Source: Membranihabitans maritimus (GTDB taxonomy: Bacteria > Bacteroidota > Bacteroidia > Chitinophagales > Saprospiraceae). From it: a stretch of 64,000 nt of DNA. Location: positions 35,473 to 99,472 of the forward strand of contig NZ_JAJSLW010000019.1 of the NCBI RefSeq assembly GCF_021729145.1, written 5' to 3'. Shown here one piece after another: positions 1-9,121 of this stretch (positions are counted from its first letter, which is position 1; each line of letters opens with the position of its first letter). Below the pieces are notes generated by a model. That model made no database searches and was not told the DNA's origin. It saw nothing but the letters and a program-made list of their open reading frames with translations. A program made the translations under genes and the position numbers.

Positions 1-460
1 GTTGTATATTTTCATCCCCGGCCGGAAAGTCGAAGTTTCCGGCCGGGGAGGGGGGTGGAGAATCTTCCGATCCTTCGCCGTCTGATTGTAGGTCAATGAG
101 CCCATCGACTTTGTCTTCATTGTTTTTTACTTCGCGTTTGACCGAATCGAGTTCCCGGAATACATGTTCGGACATGCTGTCCAGGAACCGTTGGGAGAAG
201 TAGGCCGCGATCAGGGCAAACCCCGCCAGTACAAAGTATTCGGACTGCTGGGTGGTGGCTTTGTTGATAATTTCGGAAGAGACCATCCGCAGGAAAAGCG
301 GTACGGTAAAAGCAGCGACGATCCCGGTCAGGATGCTACGGTACAGGAAACGCCGGTGGAAGGGAGGTCGCTTTTCTTCTTTGAAGTAATGGGCCAGTCC
401 GCCGGTTATACCACAGGTTATGAGGATGATGGCAATGGTGATGATAGGATGTGATGTCAT
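1..460 (-). CDS. Three-TM membrane protein, YLATT-like (partial, runs off left edge)
   Basis: Reads leftwards from an ATG at 460 and is still open at base 1, so the C-terminus is missing. Residues 5-25 form a hydrophobic helix, a second hydrophobic stretch (SILTGIVAAFTVPLFLRM) follows at about 43-60 and a third at about 77-92, then the chain becomes charged and coiled-coil-like and ends in a proline-rich stretch. The layout of three helices and the GIVAAF..PLFL signature recall the YEATS-associated three-TM (YLATT) family found in predicted immune operons; that assignment is from memory and tentative. No partner gene is visible because the next gene would lie outside the window. Confidence 0.6.
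   Translation of the reverse strand, partial: MTSHPIITIAIILITCGITGGLAHYFKEEKRPPFHRRFLYRSILTGIVAAFTVPLFLRMVSSEIINKATTQQSEYFVLAGFALIAAYFSQRFLDSMSEHVFRELDSVKREVKNNEDKVDGLIDLQSDGEGSEDSPPPSPAGNFDFPAGDENIQ
16..48. repeat. Perfect 13-bp-arm palindrome inside a coding region
   Basis: CCCCGGCCGGAAA and its exact reverse complement are separated by 7 bases. It lies in frame in the Pro/Gly-rich C-terminal part of the membrane protein gene. It has no T-run, so it is not a simple terminator. Confidence 0.8.
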
Positions 461-579
461 TGGTTCTGGTTTTTTTTTGTTTATGTATCGTTCTGTCATG
501 GTTTCCACGAAGTCCCCATAGGGATGATTTTGCCAGATACCCTGGGCACTTCACTTTTCTTATATTTTTCATTTCTCTT

Positions 580-1960
580 CCCTTATCAATACCCGGGATT
601 TTGTTGCAGAGTCCTTAGGACAAGTCAATCCCAGATCTAGCATCATCCTTTTATCTTTTCTTTGCTGGCCAAAGAAAAGAAACAAAAGCCCCGAAGGGAT
701 GCCTTGGGCAAAAAGCCACCTTTTGCTAAGGCGCTTTTGCTCTACTTCTTACCCTTCAGCTCGCAAAATCCTGCTTCCACAATCCTTTTACGCATCGTCT
801 TACCGTCTTTTTCCTGCATCACTCCCACCTATCTTCTATACCCCGGCTACAGGATCTATCATAAAAGAATTGAAAGCCGCAACGGATTTACCTCGCCCCG
901 CGCTATTGCAAAAGGATGCACAGGACCCTGGCAGCCTGCTAAATCAAAGCCTTCTTCCTGTCTCACCACTTCTCCCGGGATTCTACACCCAACCTTGAAG
1001 GTCTCTGATTTGACCCCCGTGAAGCTTTCTCTGAATTGTATCACTCCTTACAGCCACTACAAGCCAGACCTTCAAGGTTTTTGTTTTGAACTGCCCATTC
1101 CCGTTCTGTCATGGTTTTCGCCCCTTTCGGGACCGCAAAAACACACGCCAGAACTTTCAATCCGTTTCTTTCTTTACCCCGGGTTCAACACCCGGGGTTA
1201 CCCATATTCAGCCCTTACAGGGCTGGTCCGTAAAGTTTTCCACGAAGAACGTGGCAAGCCTCATAAAGGCTTTCCCACCCTCGCCATGGAATGCTCGGTT
1301 CCTTCAAATTTAATTCCTGTAGCCTCGGGATGGAACCCTCGGTTCCCTCACCATTCCTTGCCTCGGGGCGGAGCCCTCGGTTCCCTCACCAGAGCTCACC
1401 CAACCTCACCGTGGAAGGTGAGGTTCCTTCACCGAAGTCTGCCCACCCTCGCCATGGAAGGCTCGGTTCCTTCACCGAAGATGGATTTACCATCTTCGAT
1501 CCCGTTGGTCAACGGGATTGCGTTCAGTCATACCTTTGGTCTTCCTTCCAGTCAGACTACATTCGGTCATCCACGGATCAGAGTTCATCTTTTTATCTTT
1601 TCTTTGCTGGCCAAAGAAAAGAAACAAAAGAAAGGCCACCTTTTGCTAAGGCGCTTTTGCTCTACTTCTTAGCCTTCAGCTCGCAAAATCCTGCTTCCAC
1701 AACCCTTTTTACTTCTCTTTTTCACGGTTCTTTTCTGCCTGGTCTTGATGATCCTTATATATCCCGGCTAGAGAATATAACGGAAAAGGATTGAAAGCCG
1801 CAACGGATTTTTTTCGCCCCGCGCTATTGCAAAAGGAAGCACAGAAACCCGGCAGTTTGCTATATCAAAACCTACTTTCCTGCTTTCCATCACCCCTCCT
1901 TCCCGAAGAGGTATCACCATCCTTTACAACCTCTCCCGGGATCATTACCGATCCCGGTTC
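580..1960. repeat. Non-coding repeat field, left copy of a long inverted repeat
   Basis: About 1.4 kb without a credible gene. It contains a block (about 650-1200) repeated in inverted orientation at 46982-47520 with very few differences, a second partial direct copy at about 1588-1880, a GC hairpin at 1177-1197 (CCCCGGGT, 5-base loop, ACCCGGGG) and a series of degenerate units around CTCGGTTCCTTCACC between 1265 and 1480. A TTTCTTTGCTGGCCAAAGAA palindrome-like start occurs at about 655-685 and again at 1593-1625. Long open frames here are translations of the repeats, have no family resemblance and are not called. Confidence 0.8.
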
Positions 1961-1962
1961 AA

Positions 1963-3258
1963 TCAGTCTCCATGTGGGACGATCCGGACCTGCGCCCCCG
2001 GATTATCTGCATCTGCCGGGGCCAGGATCCGGTAATCCCCCCATTCCCGGCCTCCTTCGTGTATGTCATCCTTCCACGCCGCGATCCACCGGGTCATCTG
2101 CCGGGCTGCCTCGTAGGAATCGAACAGGAGATCCCCGGAAGTATAATCTGTGGGACCCCGTATGCGGAATGGGAAATCGGAACCCGGATACACCAGTTTC
2201 CATATAGCGGGTCTGAGATCGTTCCGACGAATAATGAGAACGGGATTATCAAGAGTGCCCAACCCGTGATATAATTGTACATGGTCATCCGATTCGGTGC
2301 GGCTGCGATGGCCTTTTCCCACTTTCCGGTAATCTACTTCCCAGGTCAATTGGGCCGTGATGTCACGATGGATATTAGGATATATGACTATGTGTTCTTC
2401 AAAAAGCACAGCCGTACTATCCGGAGTCGGGGATTGGTTCCACCGGAAGACCCTTTCGGCGACAAGATCGGTAAATGCCAGCGTGATATCGGCGATTACA
2501 TTTCCCGTAAGATCCCGCCCCACTTCCCCCTCCTGGTACAGGGAGAGTTCATTGTCGTAGATGTAGGCATTGAGGGAGATGATGCGTCGATCCATATTCA
2601 CGGTTTCCGTCGTTGACTGTTGCCCGGAGAATGAAGCGGTGACTCCCATATCGTATTCATGTCCGGTGGTAGCGGTAGGGGCACTATCTACGCCTTCCAC
2701 GGTATTTCCTGCAGTGTACCCGGTAGCAGCGCCGGCTTCATAGGCCAGGGACCGATGGTGTTCGATGGTGCCCAGGTCTACCTGCTCATAAGTAGTAGCC
2801 AGGCGGTTACAGCTCAATAATTGTATCGATGAATCTATGGTCAGGGTAAGAGTCAGTCTGCTGATTCGGTCGGCAGGCCTGGGATTTTTTTCACGGACGG
2901 AGAACACCAATCGTTTTTCGAACCGGGAAAAGTCGCTCAGGCGTCCCGGAGTTCCATCATTCCGGTCCCAGCTGTAGTCGATGGCATGGAGGAGGTCGTC
3001 CGTAGGCTTGATCCGGTCCCCGAGTTCCCGGATGAGGGCAGCTTGTGCTCCGGGGGACAGGTCGAATACCGTCCTGGCCGGTTGGGTAAGGGCTATGGCA
3101 GGTTCCAGGGCATAGGCATGGGCCTCCGTGTATTTTCGTATGGTGTCGCTGTTTTCCCGGATTTCCAGGCTATGGTAGCGGCGTGTGAGCCTGCTGTTAT
3201 TTACACACGCTCCAAGTAGGAAAATAGTCAATATCCCGTATATCATGTAGCCTTTCAT
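1963..3258 (-). CDS. Uncharacterised lipoprotein, 431 aa
   Basis: The N-terminus has a hydrophobic signal followed by a lipobox (LLGAC, Cys18), so the product should be exported and lipidated. The rest is rich in beta-type alternation (for example TLTLTIDSSIQLLSC and ITLAFTDLVAERVF) with no motif I can name. The ATG at 3258 overlaps the stop of the upstream 98-aa gene (ATGA), indicating translational coupling. The 3' end abuts the repeat field, but the reading frame looks complete. Function unknown; perhaps a surface or periplasmic binding or structural protein. Confidence 0.75.
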   Translation of the reverse strand: MKGYMIYGILTIFLLGACVNNSRLTRRYHSLEIRENSDTIRKYTEAHAYALEPAIALTQPARTVFDLSPGAQAALIRELGDRIKPTDDLLHAIDYSWDRNDGTPGRLSDFSRFEKRLVFSVREKNPRPADRISRLTLTLTIDSSIQLLSCNRLATTYEQVDLGTIEHHRSLAYEAGAATGYTAGNTVEGVDSAPTATTGHEYDMGVTASFSGQQSTTETVNMDRRIISLNAYIYDNELSLYQEGEVGRDLTGNVIADITLAFTDLVAERVFRWNQSPTPDSTAVLFEEHIVIYPNIHRDITAQLTWEVDYRKVGKGHRSRTESDDHVQLYHGLGTLDNPVLIIRRNDLRPAIWKLVYPGSDFPFRIRGPTDYTSGDLLFDSYEAARQMTRWIAAWKDDIHEGGREWGDYRILAPADADNPGAQVRIVPHGD

Positions 3259-3551
3259 AGTGATGAATGATTGTTGTGGTTTTTTTCCTGACGATGGCTG
3301 GCTACTAATAGTGCTACCGCCGTGTCCTTATGTAGCTGAATAATGGTGCCTGATCCCCGGACGTTGCTTCGAACCTCTGTCAACATGGTCTCTTGTAACG
3401 GATGGTCGCGGGGATGCCGCGGGAGGCTCATTTGTACGCCTGCCGTATAATATGGATTGCCGGATATAGAATCCAGGGTGTCATCCCATTGGACGGCCCT
3501 CCAGTAGGAGCGGTTCATATCCTGGTTCAGTACGGTAATAAATTGGATCAT
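3255..3551 (-). CDS. Uncharacterised small protein, first gene of lipoprotein operon
   Basis: 98 residues from an ATG at 3551, soluble in appearance with no signal peptide; the C-terminal tail is His/Asn-rich. A central stretch with YYTAGVQMSLPRHPRDHPL and WDDTLDSISGNPYY looks like a folded domain rather than random translation. Its stop overlaps the start of the lipoprotein gene by four bases, which supports it being a genuine gene. I do not recognise the family. Confidence 0.6.
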   Translation of the reverse strand: MIQFITVLNQDMNRSYWRAVQWDDTLDSISGNPYYTAGVQMSLPRHPRDHPLQETMLTEVRSNVRGSGTIIQLHKDTAVALLVASHRQEKNHNNHSSL

Positions 3552-3967
3552 GATTTACAACTTACATTCAATAAAAAAATAATCAATCTGCGCCGGGGAT
3601 CTGTCCCCGATACATTCTTTTCCGGCCAGTAAGATTCCGCAGGAATAATAGTGGCCGGAAATTAATGGAATGACACTCACTGAAAATACTTCAGGGGTCA
3701 TTTCCTTACAGTCTTTGTAGATGTTATTAGTTTAGTGAAAGCAGTTGTTCAAAAGTCGTGGTATGAAAGACTTCCTTACAATGTTTGATCCTAATATGGG
3801 GTAATTTTTTGTAAATTCCAAATATTAAGGAATAAAATTATGTAATTGATCCTGTTTTTCGTATTATTAAGGAGGTTGGGAGGATTTCTTGATTGTTTAT
3901 TGGGGAATGCCTTTCGGTAGTATGTTCTACGATATTTTATCTGCATTATGACTGTAACACAACCATG

Positions 3968-3991
3968 AAACCCTCATTGGAGGGTTTTTTT
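3968..3991 (+). terminator. Intrinsic terminator-like hairpin
   Basis: AAACCCTC, loop ATTG, GAGGGTTT, followed directly by four more T residues. It is oriented for rightward transcription, yet no rightward gene lies to its left, so it may end an unannotated small transcript or be a leftover. Confidence 0.6.
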
Positions 3992-4140
3992 GGTTGTACC
4001 CGTATCCATCCCTTTCAACTCCTTTTTCTTGCTTTTTTTTTTGTGTCTTGAATACGTCGACGAATTGGTTTTAAATGTTTTTTCTTTTCTTTTCATCAAC
4101 TATATTCAGTAATTGGATTTTATTTGCCATGCTTTCCATT

Positions 4141-4176
4141 TCACCATATGACCAAAACAATTTGGTCATATGGTGA
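4141..4176. repeat. Perfect 36-base hairpin
   Basis: TCACCATATGACCAAA, a four-base loop ACAA, then the exact reverse complement. There is no T-run on either side. It could be a site for a dimeric DNA-binding protein or a structured small RNA element. Confidence 0.75.
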
Positions 4177-4205
4177 TTTATTAGCCCTTATGAGTTTACT
4201 TTTAT

Positions 4206-4316
4206 AAATTACGGGTAGGGAGGAAGTGGTTTGTCGAAGATTGGCGTGATGATACGGAGGAGAGGCGCCGTAATGGAAGAGAAATTATGCGCGCATTAAA
4301 GGTTTTAATTGAGTAA
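4206..4316 (+). pseudogene. Short coding relic of unknown gene
   Basis: An open stretch ending at a TAA at 4314-4316 encodes a charged helix (RKWFVEDWRDDTEERRRNGR...) with protein-like composition but no start region. Downstream bases to about 4400 encode short fragments such as DLNKEDILAE and CKEVGLKG broken by stops, suggesting a decayed small gene. Confidence 0.3.
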
Positions 4317-4534
4317 AATTATTACGACCTCAATAAGGAAGACATCCTGGCTGAATAGTGGCAGTGATGCAAGGAGGTAGGTCTGAAAGGATAATATGCC
4401 TGTGTTTTAGGGGTCATAGTCTTTAGCGTCTGGACTTTGATGGGGATCAAGCGATTATGTTGAAGAATTCCGCTGGGGAACCTTATGTTGAATTTGTCCT
4501 ATTTTTGGGGGAAGGCTGCGATCGGATTATACAT

Positions 4535-4960
4535 TTATTCTTCTTTAGGGATCAATTGAGGGTTATAGACTACTTCCCAGACGTGTTTATCAGGATCTTG
4601 AAAATACCCTGCATAACCACCCCAGAAAGTGGCTGAAGCGGGTTTGATAATTTTGGCTCCTGCATTTTGTGCCAGTTCCATTACTGCGTCCACTTCTTCT
4701 TTATTCATTACATTATGTCCCAGGGTACATTCTACTGCTAAGGAATCCTGAATAGGAATACCCGTATCATTTGCCATACTTTTTCGTGGCCAAAGTGCTA
4801 ATCTTACGCCACTTTGTAAATCAAAAAAAGCTACAGCACCATTTTCAAATTCTTCTCCAATGATCCCTTCGGTAGGGAAGCCAAGGCCATCCCGATAAAA
4901 CTCCACAGACCTTTCCAGGCTGGATACGCCGAGTGTTAATACTGAAATTCTTGGTTTCAT
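4535..4960 (-). CDS. VOC-family (glyoxalase/bleomycin resistance-like) protein
   Basis: 141 residues with the vicinal-oxygen-chelate fold pattern: VSSLERSVEFYRDGLGFPT near the N-terminus, a central VRLALWP strand, and a C-terminal second half with FWGGYAGYFQDPDKHVWEV. Such proteins are small cytosolic metal-dependent enzymes or resistance-like binding proteins; the substrate cannot be told from sequence. The ATG at 4960 is the only sensible start. It stands alone, with spacers on both sides. Confidence 0.88.
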   Translation of the reverse strand: MKPRISVLTLGVSSLERSVEFYRDGLGFPTEGIIGEEFENGAVAFFDLQSGVRLALWPRKSMANDTGIPIQDSLAVECTLGHNVMNKEEVDAVMELAQNAGAKIIKPASATFWGGYAGYFQDPDKHVWEVVYNPQLIPKEE

Positions 4961-5157
4961 AGTTTTTTTATTCGGCTATTGATGGCAATTTTTGATTATA
5001 TAATGAAGATACGGCAAGAATTCCATCTAATTAATAAAGAAAAAGTAAAATAATCCGGATAACCCCATGGTTTTGTCCCGGCGTTAACCTATCCGCGTGT
5101 GAACAAAAGTATTCCTAAAAAGGCATCCAGCCTCTATCAGGAAGAGGATGGAAGTTG

Positions 5158-5709
5158 CTATCCACCAGGTGATTGGTTCAGTATTCGTTTGTAATGCAAC
5201 TGTACCAATCCGGTATCATACGTTTTAGCCTTTATAAATGTAAGTTCTTGTTCAGGTCTTCCATCTTTGAAAAGTCGTATGCCATTTCCAAGTAGAATAG
5301 GGATGACAGAAATGATAAATTCATCGATTACATCGCATTGTAAAAGTTCGTTTATGATTTCGGCTCCACCGTCACAATAGATATTCTTTCCTTTCTCTGA
5401 TTTTAACTGATGTACCAGGTCGTTTACATTCCCGGTGTAAAAAGTTGTCCTACCCACTTTTTGTTTGGAAGTTCTAGTAATGACATACACATCCCTTTTC
5501 CCATTATCATAGTAGGAATCACCGATTGCTTTTAGCACATAGTCGTACGTTTTTCTTCCGAGGATGATGACATCTATAGTATCGGTAAATTCTTTATAAC
5601 CATAGTCTTCTCCTTCTTTTTCTACTATGTTTAAAAAACTGAGATCGTCATTGGGTTTGGCTATATACCCGTCTAAGCTCGTTGCTATGAAAAGGGATAG
5701 TTTTCTCAT
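5158..5709 (-). CDS. Dihydrofolate reductase-family (RibD C-terminal-like) protein
   Basis: 183 residues starting MRKLSLFIATSLDGYIA, the typical opening of the RibD_C/YwjB-type reductase family. Further family features are VIILGRKTYDYV near residue 50, DVYVITR, a glycine motif IYCDGGAEIINELL near residue 110 and ISVIPILLGNGIRLF. These are NADPH-binding enzymes related to DHFR and riboflavin biosynthesis reductases; the real substrate is unknown. The extreme C-terminus (LNQSPGG) is slightly unusual and may run into non-homologous sequence. Confidence 0.85.
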   Translation of the reverse strand: MRKLSLFIATSLDGYIAKPNDDLSFLNIVEKEGEDYGYKEFTDTIDVIILGRKTYDYVLKAIGDSYYDNGKRDVYVITRTSKQKVGRTTFYTGNVNDLVHQLKSEKGKNIYCDGGAEIINELLQCDVIDEFIISVIPILLGNGIRLFKDGRPEQELTFIKAKTYDTGLVQLHYKRILNQSPGG

Positions 5710-5925
5710 TTGTCTGGTAATTAATTTGATGAGGATAATAATACATCTAAATTTCCAAAAGCCATGGCATACTCCTCTCCCAATTGTATACTTACACCCG
5801 GTCTATCCTTTTTCTTGTTAAGCTTTTTAAATAAAAAAGGCCTACTTATATTCCCTGAAAAAATAAATACGCCCTGCTTCACTCCATTGTACGCTATACG
5901 TTAATTATTCAAAATGGATGTTTTA

Positions 5926-6118
5926 CCTTCTCCTTAATGCATAGAGCCCCTCTATTTTTTTATATCTCCGGACTATGTGGTTTTTTCGAATAGGAGTGGA
6001 TCGGGAATGGCTGAATTTTATAGGTAATAGGGTGGGGGCAAGGAATAGAGGGTAGATTAACGGGTTTCAGCCACGTAACCTTACAGGATATAAACCAGGG
6101 GGGCATCCCGTTAGCAAA
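5926..6118. repeat. Dispersed repeat, copy 1 (about 190 bp)
   Basis: Begins TTACCTTCTCCTTAATGCAT and recurs at 14473-14660 with scattered differences, ending near CACGTAACCTTACAG. The rest of the spacer (5710-5925) shows no gene. A CCCGTTTGCTAACGGG-type hairpin sits between this repeat and the restriction gene's stop codon. Confidence 0.7.
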
Positions 6119-6151
6119 CGGGACCGGATTATACACATTCAAAATAAGAAG

Positions 6152-6997
6152 TTATAATCCGACTTCTTGCTTGATTTGTTGCAGGTCCGAAGACAATTCT
6201 TCTACCATGTCTTTTGTATATATTCGATAGATATACCCTTCGTTTTGGGCACGGACGATTTTTCTAAGATCACTGATTCGATCCAGCCAGGTAATCCCAT
6301 CCGTTACAAATAGGAAATACGTGTCATGACGTTTACTTTGTATGATTTTATTGACATCTCCTATGGAGTCCGTTTGTTTACTACCTGTGGCCCCATACGC
6401 TTTTACCTCAATAACTACGGTTGGATTGTCTTTATTGGGGATGGCAAAGTCGGCTTTGGCGGGAGCACGGTCTTCTTTGCCTGTAAAATTGCAGCGTGCA
6501 TCATATTGATCACCAAAATTACTCTGTACAATATCTTCCGTAAAGTCTTCCAAAAGGCGTCCCCGGACTTGACCTTTTATGGCACTGCCCCGTCCGGATT
6601 TCAATCTTTCCGTGATGACGTCTTTCCAGGTGACCGGACGAGATATAGTCTCCCGGATGATTTCTAAAATCCGGGCTCGGGATAAACGATTTACGAAAAA
6701 TCGGGGATCCCGGATGAAAAGATTTTTTCCGATACGCTCCTGATCATCGAATATATGCTGACGTAGAATGGTATTGAATTCGTCTTTGGATTTTTCCAGG
6801 AACAATCGAAAAACGGTCAGAGCTACTTGATAATCATCTTGCAGCAACCGGATCAAAAGTTCATTATCAACCTTGGAAGCGTCCCGGAGCCATCCCAACT
6901 GCTGAAGTACTTTTTCCGCAAATTCATCTTTCCATTCGGATTCCAGAACAGAAAGTTTGCTTTTGATTTCTTCGATATCCTGTAGATGTCGTTCCAT
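6152..6997 (-). CDS. Probable type II restriction endonuclease
   Basis: 281 residues, located 15 bp downstream of an adenine methyltransferase gene. The central part carries a PD-(D/E)XK-type core: AKADFAIPNKDNPTVVIEVK, where D, E and K are candidate metal ligands, followed by KAYGATGSK. The N-terminal 100 residues are helical and charged. Pairing with a DNA methylase supports the restriction role; the recognition sequence cannot be read from the protein. Start ATG at 6997. Confidence 0.72.
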   Translation of the reverse strand: MERHLQDIEEIKSKLSVLESEWKDEFAEKVLQQLGWLRDASKVDNELLIRLLQDDYQVALTVFRLFLEKSKDEFNTILRQHIFDDQERIGKNLFIRDPRFFVNRLSRARILEIIRETISRPVTWKDVITERLKSGRGSAIKGQVRGRLLEDFTEDIVQSNFGDQYDARCNFTGKEDRAPAKADFAIPNKDNPTVVIEVKAYGATGSKQTDSIGDVNKIIQSKRHDTYFLFVTDGITWLDRISDLRKIVRAQNEGYIYRIYTKDMVEELSSDLQQIKQEVGL

Positions 6998-7012
6998 AGA
7001 CTACCAAAGATA

Positions 7013-8074
7013 TCATTTCCCGATTATTAAATACTCTTTTACTTTGGACCGGGTTACTTTTTTGTGGTTGCCGAAGTGATACTGGTGATCCTTTTCCAGG
7101 ACAAAAACCTCTTTTTTGTGTTTCCCAAGTAGGGATGTTAACTCTTTCAGGTGCGGGTATCCGTTGCTCGAATAAGAGAGCACGATAATGCTGCTGCGAA
7201 ATAAATCAAACATACGATCAAATGCTTCCACAGCTTTTGACCGGTATGAAAAAGGGGTATACTTTTTCTTTATTTTGTGGACTTTGGTATCGTATAATAT
7301 TTCTTCTTTCTCCCAGTATTTGGATAGGCCTTCCAGGAAATGATATCGTTTGACGTAGCAATTATCATCCGAGCGGGGGACATAGGGCGGATCGAGGTAT
7401 ACCAGGTCGTAAGCTTCGGGATTTTCGATCGCGAAAATGTCCTGATTGATGGAATAATGAGTATGTCCGTTATCGAATATCAACTCGTTGAAGAGGTTAA
7501 TTTGTTCTGTAAAGTGTTGCTTCATCGAAATCCTCAGGTCCCTTCTACCGTCATTATAATTTGAAAGATCTCCAGATACGGTAAATACACCCCGGGGTTG
7601 TTTTTTGACGCAGGCCCGAATCAGGCAGGTCAATGCCAAACTCTTTTTATAAGGGTTAGAGAATTCGGAAATCTGTGCATAGGTATTATCAAGAAAAAGC
7701 AGGTCTTCCGGAGTAAAAAAGATTCCTTTGAACGTCTTTTGAATAAAATCTTTTCGACCCGAATGGGGCGTTAGAAGGGATTCCATATCTTTATCATCGA
7801 GTGTGATGTGATTGTTCTCTACCGTAGCCCGGGTGAGGATGTGTGAGAAGTGTAGGAAGTCATTACTCGTGACTGATTTTCCCATAGTTTTCAGGAGGTA
7901 GGATACAGCTCCTGAACCCGAAAACCCATCGAGTGCAGTTTCGAAGGATAGATCTTTCAGAGCATGGCTAATCCATGAAAGTAACTTATGTTTACTTCCC
8001 ATATATCGAAAGCGAGGATATTGTCCTGCCCGTTCTATGGGAGGATTTTCGAATAATGTTTGTTGTACTTCCAC
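7013..8074 (-). CDS. N6-adenine DNA methyltransferase, D12 class
   Basis: 353 residues. Near the N-terminus RYMGSKHKLLSWI is the SAM-binding motif X of the D12/Dam family, ALDGFSGSGAVSYLL is motif I (FxGSG), and YLDPPYVPRSDDN is the catalytic DPPY motif IV. It would protect host sites against the nuclease encoded immediately downstream, and being first in the operon lets protection precede cutting. The start is GTG at 8074; there is no nearby ATG before the conserved motif. Confidence 0.92.
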   Translation of the reverse strand: MEVQQTLFENPPIERAGQYPRFRYMGSKHKLLSWISHALKDLSFETALDGFSGSGAVSYLLKTMGKSVTSNDFLHFSHILTRATVENNHITLDDKDMESLLTPHSGRKDFIQKTFKGIFFTPEDLLFLDNTYAQISEFSNPYKKSLALTCLIRACVKKQPRGVFTVSGDLSNYNDGRRDLRISMKQHFTEQINLFNELIFDNGHTHYSINQDIFAIENPEAYDLVYLDPPYVPRSDDNCYVKRYHFLEGLSKYWEKEEILYDTKVHKIKKKYTPFSYRSKAVEAFDRMFDLFRSSIIVLSYSSNGYPHLKELTSLLGKHKKEVFVLEKDHQYHFGNHKKVTRSKVKEYLIIGK

Positions 8075-8261
8075 GTATTAAAAGATCAATTTGATTTGTG
8101 AAATTATAACCACCTTACCCAAAGATGCATATTTTTTACACGTATTCCAAGTTTATGAACAATAAAGGATTTCCAAGGCAAAATGTTCAGCCGATAGGTT
8201 CTTATCTTTGTTCATTCGAATTGATATTTTACCATATTTCATCTGTTGGCTAAGGTCGAAC

Positions 8262-8312
8262 CAAAATCACTGGCATTCCGCTTGCTTTCGGGACCAAAAT
8301 GGCCGGCACAAT
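8262..8312. repeat. IS21-like terminal repeat remnant
   Basis: Two adjacent units of the type GGGACCAAAATGGCCGGCAC and GAACCAAAATCACTGGCA, related to the GAACCGAAATGGCTGGCAC units seen at 15.7, 21.9, 26.0 and 29.4 kb. No transposase is nearby. Confidence 0.5.
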
Positions 8313-8365
8313 TATTATTAAGTCATTTTGCTTAACATACTATATCTTTTTCAGTCGCAAGTCCA

Positions 8366-8437
8366 CTCACTTTAAATTCAGCACTTTCGCCCGCATTATG
8401 CTTATACGGTGTTGTGCGTTCGTATTTCTTTTCGTAT
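8366..8437 (-). other. attC-like recombination site, half copy
   Basis: Contains GCCCGCATTATGCTTATACG followed by GTGTTGTGCG, almost identical to the right half of the element at 12931-13060. It lies directly on the 3' side of the leftward gene ending at 8442, the position attC occupies in integron cassettes. The left half appears to be replaced by other sequence. Confidence 0.45.
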
Positions 8438-8441
8438 AGAA

Positions 8442-9116
8442 TCAGTTTATTCTATGGTTGTACCCCAGCATTAAATAGTACGGAATCAAAGGAGTGGTTT
8501 TGAAGTCCTGAGTTGTTATCATGCCAATATTGAGTGTGATGTCCGATTTGTTGAATGAGTAGCCAGTTTGTATACCATATTGGAAATTTCCTTCTGTTGA
8601 AGGTTCATACCAACCGTCTTTTACGTCTGTGAAGATTGATTCTTTGAAGGTTTCGGAATGTTTGAAATACGTTACAATGGCATTATCAAAAACCACCTCA
8701 CCTGCCACAAACCATTTCGGTTTATAATAGCCCAATGTACCCTTTAACTCACTTCCAACGTTTTGCAATCTTACTAAGGGATTCTCATACCTTCGATGGA
8801 TCCCATTCAAAGCAATACTTCCTTTCAGATTGGGTTCATTCAAGATTAAAATCTGACCTCCGATTTTTGTTTTGAAATCATCCAAAAGCTTTTCGCCTGA
8901 AGGAGTTGAAAAATTAGTGGTTAGCACTATAGGTACTTTAGTTTTGAGTTGGTAGGCGTATCCCAAACTATATGAAATACTGTAATCCCATCCAATACCA
9001 GCGATGATGATATGTTTTGAATCTTGCAGTGCATTCCAATTCAACGTTTGTGCAATACCTTTTGGATAAATGAAAAGTGGCAAAATAAAGGCTATAAATA
9101 TTTTTATACCTTTCAT
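8442..9116 (-). CDS. Exported beta-rich protein, probable outer-membrane protein
   Basis: 224 residues with a signal peptide (MKGIKIFIAFILPLFIYPKGIAQ). The mature part alternates hydrophobic and polar residues with aromatic strand ends (SISYSLGYAYQLKT, LNIGMITTQDFKTT, YYLMLGYNHRIN), as expected of a small outer-membrane beta-barrel. It begins 5 bp after the hydrolase gene and is very probably co-transcribed with it. Function unknown. Confidence 0.7.
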   Translation of the reverse strand: MKGIKIFIAFILPLFIYPKGIAQTLNWNALQDSKHIIIAGIGWDYSISYSLGYAYQLKTKVPIVLTTNFSTPSGEKLLDDFKTKIGGQILILNEPNLKGSIALNGIHRRYENPLVRLQNVGSELKGTLGYYKPKWFVAGEVVFDNAIVTYFKHSETFKESIFTDVKDGWYEPSTEGNFQYGIQTGYSFNKSDITLNIGMITTQDFKTTPLIPYYLMLGYNHRIN

Positions 9117-9121
9117 TTGTT

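Larger units (their letters stand above)
3552..4534. other. Gene-poor spacer of about 1 kb
   Basis: AT-rich DNA upstream of the lipoprotein operon. It holds a terminator-like hairpin (3968-3991), a perfect 16-bp-arm hairpin (4141-4176) and a short coding relic (4206-4316) described separately. No full gene is visible on either strand. Confidence 0.6.

Noticed and set aside
662..1794. Two long rightward open frames (336 and 167 codons)
   Set aside because: They are translations of a dispersed non-coding repeat: the same DNA appears inverted at 47 kb and again in part at 1.6 kb, codon pattern is not gene-like, and no family resemblance exists.
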